Of a stretch of DNA of 64,000 bases, positions 7,772-16,745 are shown piece by piece. The translations under genes were made by a program, and so were the position numbers. Source of the DNA: Bacillus sp. V2I10 (lineage in GTDB: Bacteria > Bacillota > Bacilli > Bacillales > Bacillaceae); NCBI RefSeq assembly GCF_030817055.1, contig NZ_JAUSYV010000001.1:2814001-2878000 (forward strand), in the 5' to 3' direction. The notes beneath the pieces are model-generated. The model was given only the letters and a program-made list of their open reading frames with translations, was not told the DNA's origin and did no database searches. Positions within the stretch are counted from its first letter, which is position 1; each line of letters opens with the position of its first letter.

Positions 7772-8012
7772 AAAAAGATTCATTCACTTCCCAGGCTTCT
7801 ACTAATTGATAGGCAGCATTGTAATCATATCCTTTTCCGAGCAGATAGGACATGGCGGCTACCTCCATTAGAGCATGCTGGTACGAAGTGAAATGTGCTT
7901 CTTTTAAACCATGCTGTACAAATGGGTGAACAGCACTTAATGTGGATGATTTTAGTTTTTGCATGACTGGCTTAGGATATCGTGCGTATGGATATGGCAT
8001 GTAATGATACAA
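7770..8012 (-). CDS. Small uncharacterised protein, 80 residues
   Basis: A TTG start at 8012 lies 7 nt after a perfect AGGAGG, which supports a real gene. The N-terminus is Tyr/Pro-rich (MYHYMPYPYARYP). The C-terminal half is helical with a short Ala/Leu stretch (ALMEVAAMSYLLGKG). No signal peptide or known motif is visible and the product is not recognised. It converges on dinB and shares its terminator. Confidence 0.55.
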   Translation of the reverse strand: MYHYMPYPYARYPKPVMQKLKSSTLSAVHPFVQHGLKEAHFTSYQHALMEVAAMSYLLGKGYDYNAAYQLVEAWEVNESF

Positions 8013-8046
8013 TGTAAAACCTCCTCATTATGATCATCATTAGCAT

Positions 8047-8075
8047 ATGCAGGATAAACGGCTAAGTTCCTGCAT
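8047..8075. repeat. 8-bp inverted repeat of unknown role
   Basis: ATGCAGGA (8047-8054) and TCCTGCAT (8068-8075) form a perfect hairpin with a 13-nt loop and no T-tract. It lies between two divergent small genes. It could be an operator or an mRNA structure. Confidence 0.35.
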
Positions 8076-8137
8076 AATCCGTATTATTTTTTTTGATAAA
8101 AGCAGATACTATCAAAAAAATGATAAGGATGTTGAAG

Positions 8138-8620
8138 ATGGAAAAAACGATGATCAAAGGACTGTTTGCACTTTGTGCCGTATTGTTCCCTTTTGTAATA
8201 CGAAAGCCAAATGTAAAGGAAATGCTTATTGTCTTTTTTGCCAAAGGTATATTGTCTACCATTATTGATGCTTATGTTGTCAATACTAAAAGAGTCAAGT
8301 ACCCTGTAAGGCCATTTTCAAAGATTTTCAATACAAATATTCTGTTTGATTTGGTGTTTTTTCCGTTATTAAGTGTCATTTGGGTCCGTCAATCTTACAA
8401 AGATAAATTACCGGGGATCCTGTTGAAAAGCTTAACCTGGAGTGTGCCGATGTCCATTGCTCAGTGGTATATGGAAAAAACGACCCGTTTATTTAAATGG
8501 AAGAAGTGGTCTGTCTTTCATACCTTTGCAAGTATCAGCTTTACGCTTCTTACGATAAGAGCACTTGCAGCAGGTGTGAAAAGAACAGATAAAAATGAAT
8601 ATACATATCAGGAAGATTAA
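8138..8620 (+). CDS. CBO0543-like integral membrane protein
   Basis: About 160 residues from the ATG at 8138 (AAGG upstream; ATG at 8129 is also possible). At least four hydrophobic segments are interrupted by short basic loops. The layout resembles the CBO0543 family of Bacillus membrane proteins, whose function is unknown. It ends just before a perfect 12-bp terminator shared with the convergent transporter genes. The family assignment is by general resemblance. Confidence 0.5.
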   Translation: MEKTMIKGLFALCAVLFPFVIRKPNVKEMLIVFFAKGILSTIIDAYVVNTKRVKYPVRPFSKIFNTNILFDLVFFPLLSVIWVRQSYKDKLPGILLKSLTWSVPMSIAQWYMEKTTRLFKWKKWSVFHTFASISFTLLTIRALAAGVKRTDKNEYTYQED

Positions 8621-8623
8621 TTA

Positions 8624-8652
8624 GAAATGGGATCTTATGCAGATCCCATTTC
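8624..8652. terminator. Bidirectional intrinsic terminator
   Basis: Perfect 12-bp arms GAAATGGGATCT (8624-8635) and AGATCCCATTTC (8641-8652) with a 5-nt loop. It separates the CBO0543-like gene from the convergent DMT genes and overlaps the stop of the nearer one. Confidence 0.8.
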
Positions 8653-9084
8653 TTCTTTCCGGTCAATTCTCAAATTAAAGACAAGACCAAATAATACAAG
8701 CAATCCTCCAAGTATTTTCCCTTGAGACAATTCACCAAGTGCAAAGTAGTCAATCACAATACCCGTAAATAACTGCCCAATGAAAATAAAGAGGGTTAAA
8801 TAAAAAGCAGATACTTTTGGCGTGAGGTAGCTTGAAAGAAAAATGACTATGACTCCTGCTGCACCGCCTAAGTAAGCCCAGCTTGGAACTTCAGATAAGT
8901 CTAAAGCCGAAAAGGAAACAGCCTCGCTGCTGAATAAAAGAAAAACCAGGGATAATATCAGACCTGTCACAAAATTGATGAGCGTGCCTTCAAGTAAGCC
9001 AATTTTGTCTGCAAGGTTGGAATTGATGATTCTTGCGATAACAATTGAAACTCCCGCTAAAATAGAAATAATCAAGTAGACCAT
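8635..9084 (-). CDS. DMT-superfamily small transporter, YdcZ/DUF606 type (second copy)
   Basis: A 149-residue protein with about five hydrophobic helices of the DUF606 half-size DMT family (compare the opening ISILAGVSIVIARIINSNLADKIG). AAGGAGG lies 7 nt before the ATG. It is the downstream member of a two-gene unit with a related 140-residue protein. The pair probably forms a heterodimer, as EmrE-like paired exporters do. The unit is divergent from a Crp/Fnr-type regulator, a conserved arrangement that suggests regulated efflux. The substrate is unknown. Confidence 0.75.
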   Translation of the reverse strand: MVYLIISILAGVSIVIARIINSNLADKIGLLEGTLINFVTGLILSLVFLLFSSEAVSFSALDLSEVPSWAYLGGAAGVIVIFLSSYLTPKVSAFYLTLFIFIGQLFTGIVIDYFALGELSQGKILGGLLVLFGLVFNLRIDRKEEMGSA

Positions 9085-9097
9085 TGTAAATACCTCC

Positions 9098-9520
9098 TTA
9101 ATAAAACGTCATAACGGCACTGCCCAGCAGAATAAATGCCAGACCAATGCATTTTGTTTTGTTGAATTTTACGGTTTTCATTCCTAAAAGCCCGTAGTGA
9201 TCGATGATAATGGCAGCCAGGGACTGCCCTAACAATCCAAGGGCTATCGTGACAGATACCCCAAGTGACATGAAGCTGATATTTGAAAAAAGGACGGTAA
9301 GCACTCCAATGGCACCAGCGCTGTACAAATAAAGCGGCAGTCCTTTTTGAAAATGAATAGGTTTTTTTATAAAGAAAAAAACTGCGGAAATGGCAAGAAG
9401 CCCGACGAAATGAATGGCAACACTAGAGGTGTAATTTCCTATGCCATTTGAGAGTTCTCCGTTCAATACAATCATGATGGCAATAAAAGCGCCAACTGCA
9501 GCAGAGATCAGGTTGTACAA
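9098..9520 (-). CDS. DMT-superfamily small transporter, YdcZ/DUF606 type (first copy)
   Basis: About 140 residues with five hydrophobic segments and the DUF606 pattern (AAVGAFIAIMIVLNGELSNGIG). TTG at 9520 is preferred because it lies 8 nt from AAGGAG; the GTG at 9529 would overlap the ribosome site. It precedes its paralogue by 13 bp. The two similar half-size proteins imply a heterodimeric exporter. It diverges from the Crp/Fnr gene across a region holding a perfect palindrome. Confidence 0.75.
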   Translation of the reverse strand: MYNLISAAVGAFIAIMIVLNGELSNGIGNYTSSVAIHFVGLLAISAVFFFIKKPIHFQKGLPLYLYSAGAIGVLTVLFSNISFMSLGVSVTIALGLLGQSLAAIIIDHYGLLGMKTVKFNKTKCIGLAFILLGSAVMTFY

Positions 9521-9581
9521 AATATTCACTCCTTCTCTAGATGTCTTGTTTCATTATCCATATATAAAAGTGATATAATGA

Positions 9582-9593
9582 TGACATATGTCA
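9582..9593 (+). promoter_or_regulatory. Perfect 12-bp palindrome, likely Crp/Fnr-family operator
   Basis: TGACATATGTCA is a perfect dyad between a TATAAT (9573-9578) and the ribosome site of the Crp/Fnr gene. It sits in the divergent intergenic region shared with the DMT genes. Its half-site resembles TGTGA/TGACA-type Crp-Fnr half-sites. Autorepression plus control of the exporter pair is inferred. Confidence 0.5.
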
Positions 9594-9610
9594 CATAGTT
9601 GAGGTTTTTT

Positions 9611-10291
9611 ATGAAAAAATTACAAAATCAGAAATTGTTTGAAGAGTACATAGCGGTGAACAAAATTGCCGGGTATTTTTCCGAGGATATGAAAGAATGG
9701 ATGGAACTGTACGTCTTTTCAAAAAATGAATATTTATGCCGGGAAGGAGCAGAAATGGATTATCTCTATTTTTTTGTAGATGGACGTGCGAAGGTTTACA
9801 CGACATTAAGCAACGGGAAATCCCTGCTGCTCTCATTTTATGAGGGATTTAAAGTGCTGGGAGATGTAGAACTATTCCAAGTGCGGGGAGCAGCATCAAG
9901 TGTTCAGGCTATTGACGATACATATTGTATTGGCATTTATTTGCCGCAAGTAAGAGAAAAATTGCTGCGGGATCCTGTTTTTTTAACCTTTATGGGATAT
10001 TCTCTATCCGACAAGCTGAACAGGCTTTCAAAAAATAGCTCCATCAATCTGTATTATCCGCTTGAACATAGACTTTCAAGCTATATTTTAGCTACTGGTG
10101 TGAAAAAGGAGAGCATCCTGTTTAAAGAAAACCTGACGTACCTCTCTGAAATGCTCGGCACAAGCTATCGTCATCTGCTGCGGACGCTGGATATGCTTTG
10201 TAAAAGAGGAACAATCCGAAAAAAAGAGAATGCTTATGAAGTGATGAATGAAAGTGAATTGCGAAAGCTTGCAGGGGATATTTATAGATAG
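9611..10291 (+). CDS. Crp/Fnr family transcriptional regulator, YeiL-like
   Basis: From the ATG at 9611 (GAGG 6 nt upstream) the protein has 226 residues. It has an N-terminal cyclic-nucleotide-binding-like beta roll (EGAEMDYLYFFVDGRAKVYTTLSNGKSLLLSF) and a C-terminal HTH (YLSEMLGTSYRHLLRTLDMLCKRG). The Cys residues do not form an Fnr-type N-terminal Fe-S cluster motif. It is divergent from the two DUF606 transporters, which it probably controls through the palindrome at 9582-9593. The inducing ligand is unknown. Confidence 0.8.
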   Translation: MKKLQNQKLFEEYIAVNKIAGYFSEDMKEWMELYVFSKNEYLCREGAEMDYLYFFVDGRAKVYTTLSNGKSLLLSFYEGFKVLGDVELFQVRGAASSVQAIDDTYCIGIYLPQVREKLLRDPVFLTFMGYSLSDKLNRLSKNSSINLYYPLEHRLSSYILATGVKKESILFKENLTYLSEMLGTSYRHLLRTLDMLCKRGTIRKKENAYEVMNESELRKLAGDIYR

Positions 10292-10701
10292 GTGAGTAGA
10301 TAAAGAATGAATGGACATTCAGTGAACGTTTCGAATGATGTGGGGACTGACATTTTCTGAGGACTTCAGTATTGCATAGTGTTAAGTCGGCTCAGAAAAC
10401 GGGGTTTCAACATTAGACTAACTTATATAGTCAGACTTATAATAAGAAAAGTAAATTTGTAAAGCGATTACAAAAAGTGAAGCTTGAGATTTTTATCGTA
10501 TATGGTATTCACTTCCATCAGCACATTCGATTGTACCAAAAGTGAAAAGGGAAATACCGTATTAATTCATATTATGATAGAATGTAAATTGTATTGTTTA
10601 GCAGGAATATTCCAAACTTTAGCCCTATTTATTATTCCTCTTCTAAACAAAAATAGAAATACATATGATTCTTCTGCAAGAATTTAGGGGTGCTTTTACT
10701 T
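10292..10701. other. 410-bp intergenic region with two dyad elements
   Basis: No credible gene was found. There is a 9-bp inverted repeat, TTTTCTGAG (10353-10361) with CTCAGAAAA (10391-10399), and a 19-bp dyad at 10456-10474 (TTTGTAA, 5-nt centre AGCGA, TTACAAA). The second is cre-like but one base too long for the CcpA consensus. It lies about 230 bp before the histidine kinase start, so control of that gene is possible. Confidence 0.4.
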
Positions 10702-11811
10702 ATGACAGCTTCAGACGAGTTAATTCGGTTTTTAGATGATAATATTTCTACTTTTATCGCTGTATGGCGGCAAAATATTACGATTTCAGATGACGATCTT
10801 CATCAGGAAGAAGTAGAGAAAAACGGGATGAGGATGTATGACTTGGTAAAAAAAACCATTCAGCGGCCGTTAAGCTCAGATGAAATTGATATTTTGGCTA
10901 GTAAAGTAGCTCTAGAAAGAGTAGAAGCAAATGTAAACATTGGTGATTTCATAAATAATGTGAATCTTGGAAGACGTGCAGTGATCGGGTATATTGTCAG
11001 TTCTGGAATTCCGCGAAATGACCTGCAGCCTTATATTGAAGAAATCAATGTTCTTTTTGATCAGTTTTCTTATTTTGCTGTGAAAAAATACACTGAGGTG
11101 AAAGAAGAAATACTGCAGGAAAAAATTTCATTCATTGATCAAAGCCATAAAGAGAGGCTGACCATATTGGGTCAAATGTCATCAAGCTTTGTCCATGAAT
11201 TCAGAAATCCGCTGACAGCAGTAAAAGGCTTCATTAAACTGATGCAAAATGATCATCCTGATTTGAAGTATTTGGACATCATCAGTCATGAGGTTGATCA
11301 GCTGAATTTTAGGGTGTCACAATTTCTCCATGCATCCAAAAAAGAGACGATAGAGAGTAAACGTGAACTGCTTGACCTCAGTGAATTATTAGATGAAGTT
11401 CTATCATTTATGTATCCCAGTCTTCTTGACGGCAGCGTTAAAGTACAGGAAATCTCCAAAAGAGAAACCAGGGTTATGGCGAGCAAAGATGAATTAAGGC
11501 AAGTTTTTTTAAATCTTTTGCTTAATTCCATTGATGCGCTTCAGAAAATAGAGTCTGACCGTACGATTACGATTGAATTTGAAATGATTGATAACATGAC
11601 ATATATACATATTGGAAACAATGGTCCAATGATTCCGCCGAAGCAAATTCAATCGATTTTTGAACCGTTTTTCACTACAAAAGAATTAGGAACGGGAATC
11701 GGCCTTTATATCTGCAGAAAAATAATTGAAAGTCATCAAGGGGCGATTCAATGTTCTTCTGATGAGCAATCGACCCGGTTCTCCTTATCACTTCCGCATA
11801 TTACCGCATAA
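10702..11811 (+). CDS. Soluble sensor histidine kinase, sporulation-kinase-like
   Basis: From the ATG at 10702 the protein has 369 residues. The first about 140 form a helical sensor-like domain resembling the HisK_N domain of Bacillus kinases. The H-box SSFVHEFRNPLTAVKG carries the phospho-accepting His165. The N-box NLLLNSIDAL and G-box GTGIGLYICRKII follow. No membrane segment is visible, so it is cytoplasmic. No response regulator gene is adjacent, an orphan layout typical of kinases feeding the Spo0F phosphorelay. That link is inference. Confidence 0.8.
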   Translation: MTASDELIRFLDDNISTFIAVWRQNITISDDDLHQEEVEKNGMRMYDLVKKTIQRPLSSDEIDILASKVALERVEANVNIGDFINNVNLGRRAVIGYIVSSGIPRNDLQPYIEEINVLFDQFSYFAVKKYTEVKEEILQEKISFIDQSHKERLTILGQMSSSFVHEFRNPLTAVKGFIKLMQNDHPDLKYLDIISHEVDQLNFRVSQFLHASKKETIESKRELLDLSELLDEVLSFMYPSLLDGSVKVQEISKRETRVMASKDELRQVFLNLLLNSIDALQKIESDRTITIEFEMIDNMTYIHIGNNGPMIPPKQIQSIFEPFFTTKELGTGIGLYICRKIIESHQGAIQCSSDEQSTRFSLSLPHITA

Positions 11812-11816
11812 AAGAG

Positions 11817-11838
11817 GACCTGGAATAGAATCCAGGTC
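11817..11838. terminator. Terminator between histidine kinase and K+ channel genes
   Basis: Perfect 8-bp arms GACCTGGA (11817-11824) and TCCAGGTC (11831-11838), followed by ATTTT on the plus strand. The right arm contains the stop of the convergent channel gene. Confidence 0.65.
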
Positions 11839-12350
11839 TATTTTAAATTCTTTATTAATTTTGAAGTGATAATCGCCATAAATAAAGTACTGATAATGAA
11901 TCCAATCAGCATTTCAGAAGCAGCAATCATGTTAGAGATTACACCAATCGAAGTAATATCTCCAAATCCAGTTGTTGTAAACGTCGTAATACTGTAGTAC
12001 AAAAAGTCATCACCTGAAAGCTCTTTTCCCGAGAACTTAAAGGATTTTTCTCCTTTAATCCGGTATATTTGCATAAAAAGATTTGCATAAGTTGTAATAA
12101 TTAATGAGAGAAGAAAGCCAGAGCCTGTAAAGATGTTTTGAAGGCTTTCCTCTGTTTTCGGGATAGTGATAATAAATTCAAAAAGAAAATACAAACAAAT
12201 GAGGAGCATAAATAATAAAGCTATAAAAAGTATGTAATGAGGAATATTTAGTGTTAAAAATGTTTCTGCCAAAAGCAGGGTGATCATGAATACGTTTAGA
12301 GCAAGGTATATATACAGTTTTTTTTTATTAAATTCATGTTTTGCCAGCAT
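11838..12350 (-). CDS. Potassium channel family protein (two-pore-helix type)
   Basis: A 170-residue membrane protein. The K+ selectivity filter region reads TTFTTTGFGDITS (TTGFGD), followed by a final hydrophobic helix with basic end residues. Two hydrophobic helices precede it, so the layout is four segments with one pore loop. No RCK or cyclic-nucleotide domain is attached, so gating must reside in the membrane part or a partner. A functional channel would need a tetramer. Confidence 0.8.
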   Translation of the reverse strand: MLAKHEFNKKKLYIYLALNVFMITLLLAETFLTLNIPHYILFIALLFMLLICLYFLFEFIITIPKTEESLQNIFTGSGFLLSLIITTYANLFMQIYRIKGEKSFKFSGKELSGDDFLYYSITTFTTTGFGDITSIGVISNMIAASEMLIGFIISTLFMAIITSKLIKNLK

Positions 12351-12515
12351 AGTTCCCTCGTTATAATGGATTTCTACTATTTTCTCCTTTCAAAAAAATC
12401 TCATACAGTATACTTTTATTACTAACTAACACAAAAGTGCGTACTTGTTAAATTTGCTTATTTATCTAATAATGTTTTTATTAAGAAAAAGAGAAAGAGA
12501 AAGAGAGGGGTTTTC

Positions 12516-13400
12516 ATGCAACTTAGAGTATCCGCAGTACAATATGATCTTCACAGCATCCGTTCCTTTAAAGAATTTGCAGATCAGGTGGAGCATTATA
12601 TGAAAACAGCAGAGGAATTCGGTTCTGATTTCGTTTTATTTCCGGAGTTTTTTACAACTCAGCTTATGTCCATAGGAGATGCAGAGGGAAATGCTTTAAC
12701 CATAAACGAATTGCCTGATTTTACAGATCAATATCGGGAATTATTTATAAACCTTGCGCAAAAAACTGGTATGCATATTATTGGAGGGACGCATGTTACT
12801 AAAAGAGAAAATCGCCTTTATAATGTTGCTCACTTATTTTATCCGGATGGAAGAGTGGCTGAACAGGCAAAGCTTCACATTACACCGACAGAGGTTCATG
12901 AGTGGAATATGACGCCTGGAGACAATCTTGAAGTATTTGAAACAGAAAAAGGAACAATCGCCATGCTGACGTGTTATGACATCGAGTTCCCCGAAGTAGT
13001 CCGTATTGCAAAAGCAAAAGGTGCAGATGTTATTTTTTGTCCATCCTGTACCGATGATCGTCACGGTTTCTACAGAGTTCGTTATACCAGTCATGCCCGG
13101 GCAATCGAAAATCAAGTGTATGTAGTAACCACTGGTACTGTAGGATCCCTTCCAACTGTTGACTTTATGAGAGGGAACTTTGGTCAAGCAGCTGTTATTA
13201 CACCAAATGATGTACCATTTCCTCCGAAAGGGATAGCGGCTGAAGGTGAAATCAATCAGCCTATGATTGTAACGGCAGATCTTGATCTTGAGCTTCTTTA
13301 TAAAGTCCGTGCGAGCGGTTCAGTTACAACATGGCGTGATCGCCGTACAGATTTATATCCTGATTGGGAAGCAAAGCAGGGGGATCGGACTCTGCTATAA
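12516..13400 (+). CDS. Carbon-nitrogen hydrolase (nitrilase superfamily)
   Basis: A 294-residue protein with the full Glu-Lys-Cys triad: Glu in LFPEFF, Lys in AKLHITPTE, Cys in LTCYDIEFPE. Such enzymes hydrolyse linear amides or carbamoyl compounds. It is followed 12 bp later by a GNAT acetyltransferase with a strong ribosome site, and then by a decayed second GNAT gene. This suggests an original three-gene unit acting on one amide/amine compound. A purine-rich tract including GAGAGGGG precedes the ATG. Confidence 0.85.
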   Translation: MQLRVSAVQYDLHSIRSFKEFADQVEHYMKTAEEFGSDFVLFPEFFTTQLMSIGDAEGNALTINELPDFTDQYRELFINLAQKTGMHIIGGTHVTKRENRLYNVAHLFYPDGRVAEQAKLHITPTEVHEWNMTPGDNLEVFETEKGTIAMLTCYDIEFPEVVRIAKAKGADVIFCPSCTDDRHGFYRVRYTSHARAIENQVYVVTTGTVGSLPTVDFMRGNFGQAAVITPNDVPFPPKGIAAEGEINQPMIVTADLDLELLYKVRASGSVTTWRDRRTDLYPDWEAKQGDRTLL

Positions 13401-13412
13401 GGAGGAGTTCTC

Positions 13413-14078
13413 TTGTATGTAAAAGAATTTTTTGTTTTTGATGGTGACAAGCCTGTTAAAGCAGTCGTTCGAAACTACACTGAAAAGGATTTTGATGCAT
13501 TAATAGGCATTCAGCAGGAGAGCTTTCCTCCTCCGTTTCCGTCTGAGCTGTGGTGGAATGAAGAACAGCTGACAAATCATATCACGCTCTTTCCAGAGGG
13601 CGCACTTTGCATTGAAATAAATGGAGAAGTCTCGGGTTCCATGACGGGACTGCTTGTTCAGTTTGATCCAAATCACCCTGTGCATACATGGGAAGAGATC
13701 ACAGACAATGGGTATATTCGCAATCATGATCCAAACGGAAATACTCTTTATGTAGTTGATATTGGTGTTCGTCCCGCCTACAGAAAGGCAGGACTTGGAA
13801 AATGGCTGATGTTTTCCATGTATGATGTGGTTGTACACATGGGATTGGATAGGCTGCTTGGCGGGGGAAGAATGCCTGGTTATCAGCAGCATTCAGATAA
13901 ATGGACGCCAGAGCAATATATTGATCGTGTGGTAGAGGGAAATTTAAAAGATCCAGTTATCTCATTCTTGCTGCGCTGCGGAAGAACGCCTGTCCAAATT
14001 GTACCCAATTATTTAGAGGACGAGGAATCGTGCAATTACGGCACGTTAATGGAATGGAAAAATCCTTTTAAAAAATAA
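13413..14078 (+). CDS. GNAT family N-acetyltransferase
   Basis: A 221-residue protein with acetyl-CoA-binding motif A (VDIGVRPAYRKAGLGKWLM). A TTG start at 13413 lies 6 nt after AAGGAGG; the nearby ATG is out of frame. It follows the nitrilase-type gene by 12 bp and so probably shares its transcript. The pair may process one metabolite, with hydrolysis of an amide and acetylation of the amine, but the substrate is not deducible. Confidence 0.8.
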   Translation: MYVKEFFVFDGDKPVKAVVRNYTEKDFDALIGIQQESFPPPFPSELWWNEEQLTNHITLFPEGALCIEINGEVSGSMTGLLVQFDPNHPVHTWEEITDNGYIRNHDPNGNTLYVVDIGVRPAYRKAGLGKWLMFSMYDVVVHMGLDRLLGGGRMPGYQQHSDKWTPEQYIDRVVEGNLKDPVISFLLRCGRTPVQIVPNYLEDEESCNYGTLMEWKNPFKK

Positions 14079-14083
14079 GAAGT

Positions 14084-14683
14084 ATGGAATATAAAAAAAT
14101 AAATAGCATTGCCGACCCGTTGTTCAAATCCATGCATGAATGAATGCAAAAGGTCTTCCCTCCTGAGGAAGTACTTGAATTTGATCTTTGGAAAGGCTTG
14201 AAGATCCGGGTATTCGCGTTTTGTTGCCGTTAAAAATGGAGAGGTTGTGGGTGCAACAAAATACCGTTACTATGAGGATTTTAATGTAGCAATGACTGAT
14301 TTTACAATTATCGGCCAGCCATGCCATGGAATTAGACCATTTTTGGCACATTAGCAGCTGAAAACGGAATGAAAGTAGCTTGAATGTTTGCCGAAATCTA
14401 TGATCCATATCAGGTGGAAAACTACGAGTTTGGCGGCGTTAAGCCAATGGATCCTTATGTGCGCCGTGAGGTATTAGGCCACCTGGGATACAAACGTCTG
14501 GACTTTGCTTAGTTCATCTATCTTGGAACAATGATGGTGAAGCAGTGACAGGACTTGATCTTGCATCCAATGACAGAATAGGCAAGCTTTTTAATACGAT
14601 ATTATTCCGTGCTCACAAATAAACCTCAAGCGTGGGCAGAAATGATCGGAAATTTGGAGACAAAAGAAAAGCAGGCTTACTGA
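14084..14683 (+). pseudogene. Decayed gene, probably a second GNAT-like protein of the nitrilase unit
   Basis: A reading frame begins at ATG 14084, only 5 bp after the GNAT stop, but meets TGA after 18 codons and many later stops and frameshifts. Protein-like pieces are spread over three frames, for example FPPEEVLEFDLW, ENYEFGGVKPMDPYVRRE, VLGHLGYKRLDFA and NKPQAWAEMIG. Their order and total length (about 200 codons) fit one ancestral gene. The GNAT assignment is by context and general look, not by an intact motif. Confidence 0.7.
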
Positions 14684-14692
14684 TATTATGAT

Positions 14693-14734
14693 GAACGAAA
14701 AAATCCTCGTTTGATGACGAGGATTTTTTCGTTC
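14693..14734. terminator. Long perfect bidirectional terminator
   Basis: Perfect 17-bp arms (14693-14709 and 14718-14734) with an 8-nt loop; the stem core is ATCCTCG/CGAGGAT flanked by A6/T6 runs. It ends the decayed gene on one side and cwlJ-like transcription on the other. Confidence 0.85.
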
Positions 14735-15162
14735 TAAAACGTGTTATAAATATTATCGCATTCACCAGCTCTAGGTTGATAAAAACAATGCAGTTTGTAG
14801 CGTGCGACGTGCGGCTGATTATACCAAGTAGGAGGGCAGTCTCCTGGCGGTCTGAAATACCATAAGCTGAATTTTGCGGGCCAATACCTTTCTCCGGCAA
14901 TACTCCGCCTCGCCAGCCTCTTTTCCTTTTCTCTTGCTCTTTGATAAAAATAACCGTGCTGAACAGCCTCAAAAGCGTGCGCTTGATAGACCATTTGCGG
15001 GATGGTACGAATGTTTTTAAAGTCTGAGCAATCCGCTCTAACCCGATTAATCCCTACATTTCCTACAAGCTGCATGCCCCTTACTCCTTCGCCTTCCGCT
15101 TCAGCCCGAAGCAATCTGGCCATTAAATCAATATCTGAGTTTGATGATTTTACAACTGCCAT
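14734..15162 (-). CDS. Cell wall hydrolase, CwlJ/SleB-like (spore cortex lytic type)
   Basis: About 142 residues from the ATG at 15162, which has GGAGG 7 nt upstream. The opening DIDLMARLLRAEAEGEGVRGMQLVGNVGINRV is the SleB/CwlJ catalytic-domain pattern with the conserved Glu. There is no signal peptide or peptidoglycan-binding domain, as in CwlJ, which works at the coat-cortex boundary during germination. Length matches CwlJ. A sporulation promoter was not identified. Confidence 0.8.
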   Translation of the reverse strand: MAVVKSSNSDIDLMARLLRAEAEGEGVRGMQLVGNVGINRVRADCSDFKNIRTIPQMVYQAHAFEAVQHGYFYQRAREKEKRLARRSIAGERYWPAKFSLWYFRPPGDCPPTWYNQPHVARYKLHCFYQPRAGECDNIYNTF

Positions 15163-15416
15163 GATTTCGCCTCCATTGTCGTGCATATTCTTATCATATT
15201 CTAGAAGGCTCGCTGAATGACGCTTCAATTTCATTTTTTAAATAATGGAAAATTAAAAGTACTGATGAATGAGATATCGGAAAATGGCTTACATTCTGAC
15301 CTCTCGTGCTATTCCATTTTTTTTAAAGAAGCAAATTCGTTTACAGATTTAATTAAAAAGGGTATTGTATAGAGATGGATTTAATCCGACTAATCACATA
15401 AGAAAAGGAGATTATA

Positions 15417-16672
15417 TGATGTCTGAAACGACTTTAAATAGGAATTCTGTATATAAACCGCGAACAACTGTTATCTCGGAACTAAATCCGATACAAAAGC
15501 CGCTTGTTGCGGCAGGATTACTTGCAGCTATCATTTTATTCATTGCGATTTTAAGTACAACTAACGTGACTCAAGCTGTGTTATATATTATTGGAATTAT
15601 GCTTGGCGCTACCTTGCTGCACGCTCGCTTTGGTTTCACATCTGCCTTCAGGCGTCTGATGTCCGTAGGAAACGTTCAAGGTCTCCAGGCTCACATGCTT
15701 ATGCTTGCCATTGCTTCAACATTATTTGCTGTTATACTAAGCACCGGCTTTAGCTTTACGGGAACAACTCCGGCAGGATATGTTTCGCCAGTTGGTGTAA
15801 GTGTTATTTTCGGATCTTTTATCTTTGGAATTGGGATGCAGCTTGGGAATGGGTGTGCTTCTGGAACACTTTATTCTGTTGGCGGCGGTTCCTCTTCAAT
15901 GATTCTAACTCTGATCTCATTCATTGCGGGGTCTGTTATTGGCGCTTATCACTTTACATTTTGGATGGAAGATATGCCTTCATTACCACCTATTTCACTG
16001 GCGACTTCAACAGGTCTTGGTTATTTCGGAGCACTGCTTGTTCAATTAGCAGCATTCGCGCTTATCTATTGGATTACAGTGCAGTTTGCTAGAAAGAAAA
16101 ACCCTCCAATGATGAAGCCACTGCCAACTGCGAAAGGCTTTAAAAAAATCATAAGAGGTTCATGGCCGTTGTTCGCAGCAGCTATTATTCTGGCACTTTT
16201 AAATGCTTTAACTCTTACAATTAGAGGCAATCCATGGGGAATTACATCAGCTTTTGCTCTTTGGGGAGGGAAGACGTTAATGGCAACCGGCATTGACGTT
16301 TCAACTTGGGGTTATTTTACAGGTGCAAACGGTGAGGCACTTACTAAAACGGTATTGGCTGATTCGACAAGTGTCATGAACTTTGGCATTATTCTTGGAG
16401 CCTTTATTTCAGCTGCAGCACAAGGAACCTTCAAACCGGGAAAAATTAAACCGGGCGTAGCAGGAGCCTCTATTATTGGAGGACTTTTAATGGGGTATGG
16501 TGCCCGTCTTGCATTTGGCTGCAACATCGGTGCTTATTTTGGCGGGATTGCCTCATTCAGTCTCCATGGCTGGGTTTGGATGATCATGGCGATGCTTGGT
16601 ACTTTTCTTGCTCTATTTATTCGTCCGCTGTTTGGTCTGAAAAATCCTAAATCTACAGACTCAATTTGCTGA
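15417..16672 (+). CDS. YeeE/YedE family transporter (thiosulfate/sulfur-compound uptake)
   Basis: From the ATG at 15417 (AAGGAG 7 nt upstream) the protein has 418 residues with about ten membrane helices. Two internal halves carry conserved Cys motifs, GMQLGNGCASGTLYSVGGG and YGARLAFGCNIGAYFGG. They match TsuA-type YeeE/YedE proteins, in which thiol groups guide thiosulfate through the membrane. The usual TusA-like partner gene is not adjacent. A terminator follows at once, so it is monocistronic. Confidence 0.8.
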
Positions 16673-16673
16673 G

Positions 16674-16691
16674 AACCCTCTTATGAGGGTT
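16674..16691 (+). terminator. Terminator after yeeE/yedE-like gene
   Basis: AACCCTC (16674-16680) and GAGGGTT (16685-16691) around a TTAT loop, followed by a run of eight T in total. Confidence 0.85.
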
Positions 16692-16745
16692 TTTTTTATT
16701 AGTTCAAAAGGACTAAATGTTGAAAAAATAAGACAGATTCATTTA

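Noticed and set aside
10484..10687. 67-codon frame upstream of the histidine kinase
   Set aside because: No Shine-Dalgarno and no recognisable motif; it overlaps likely regulatory DNA.
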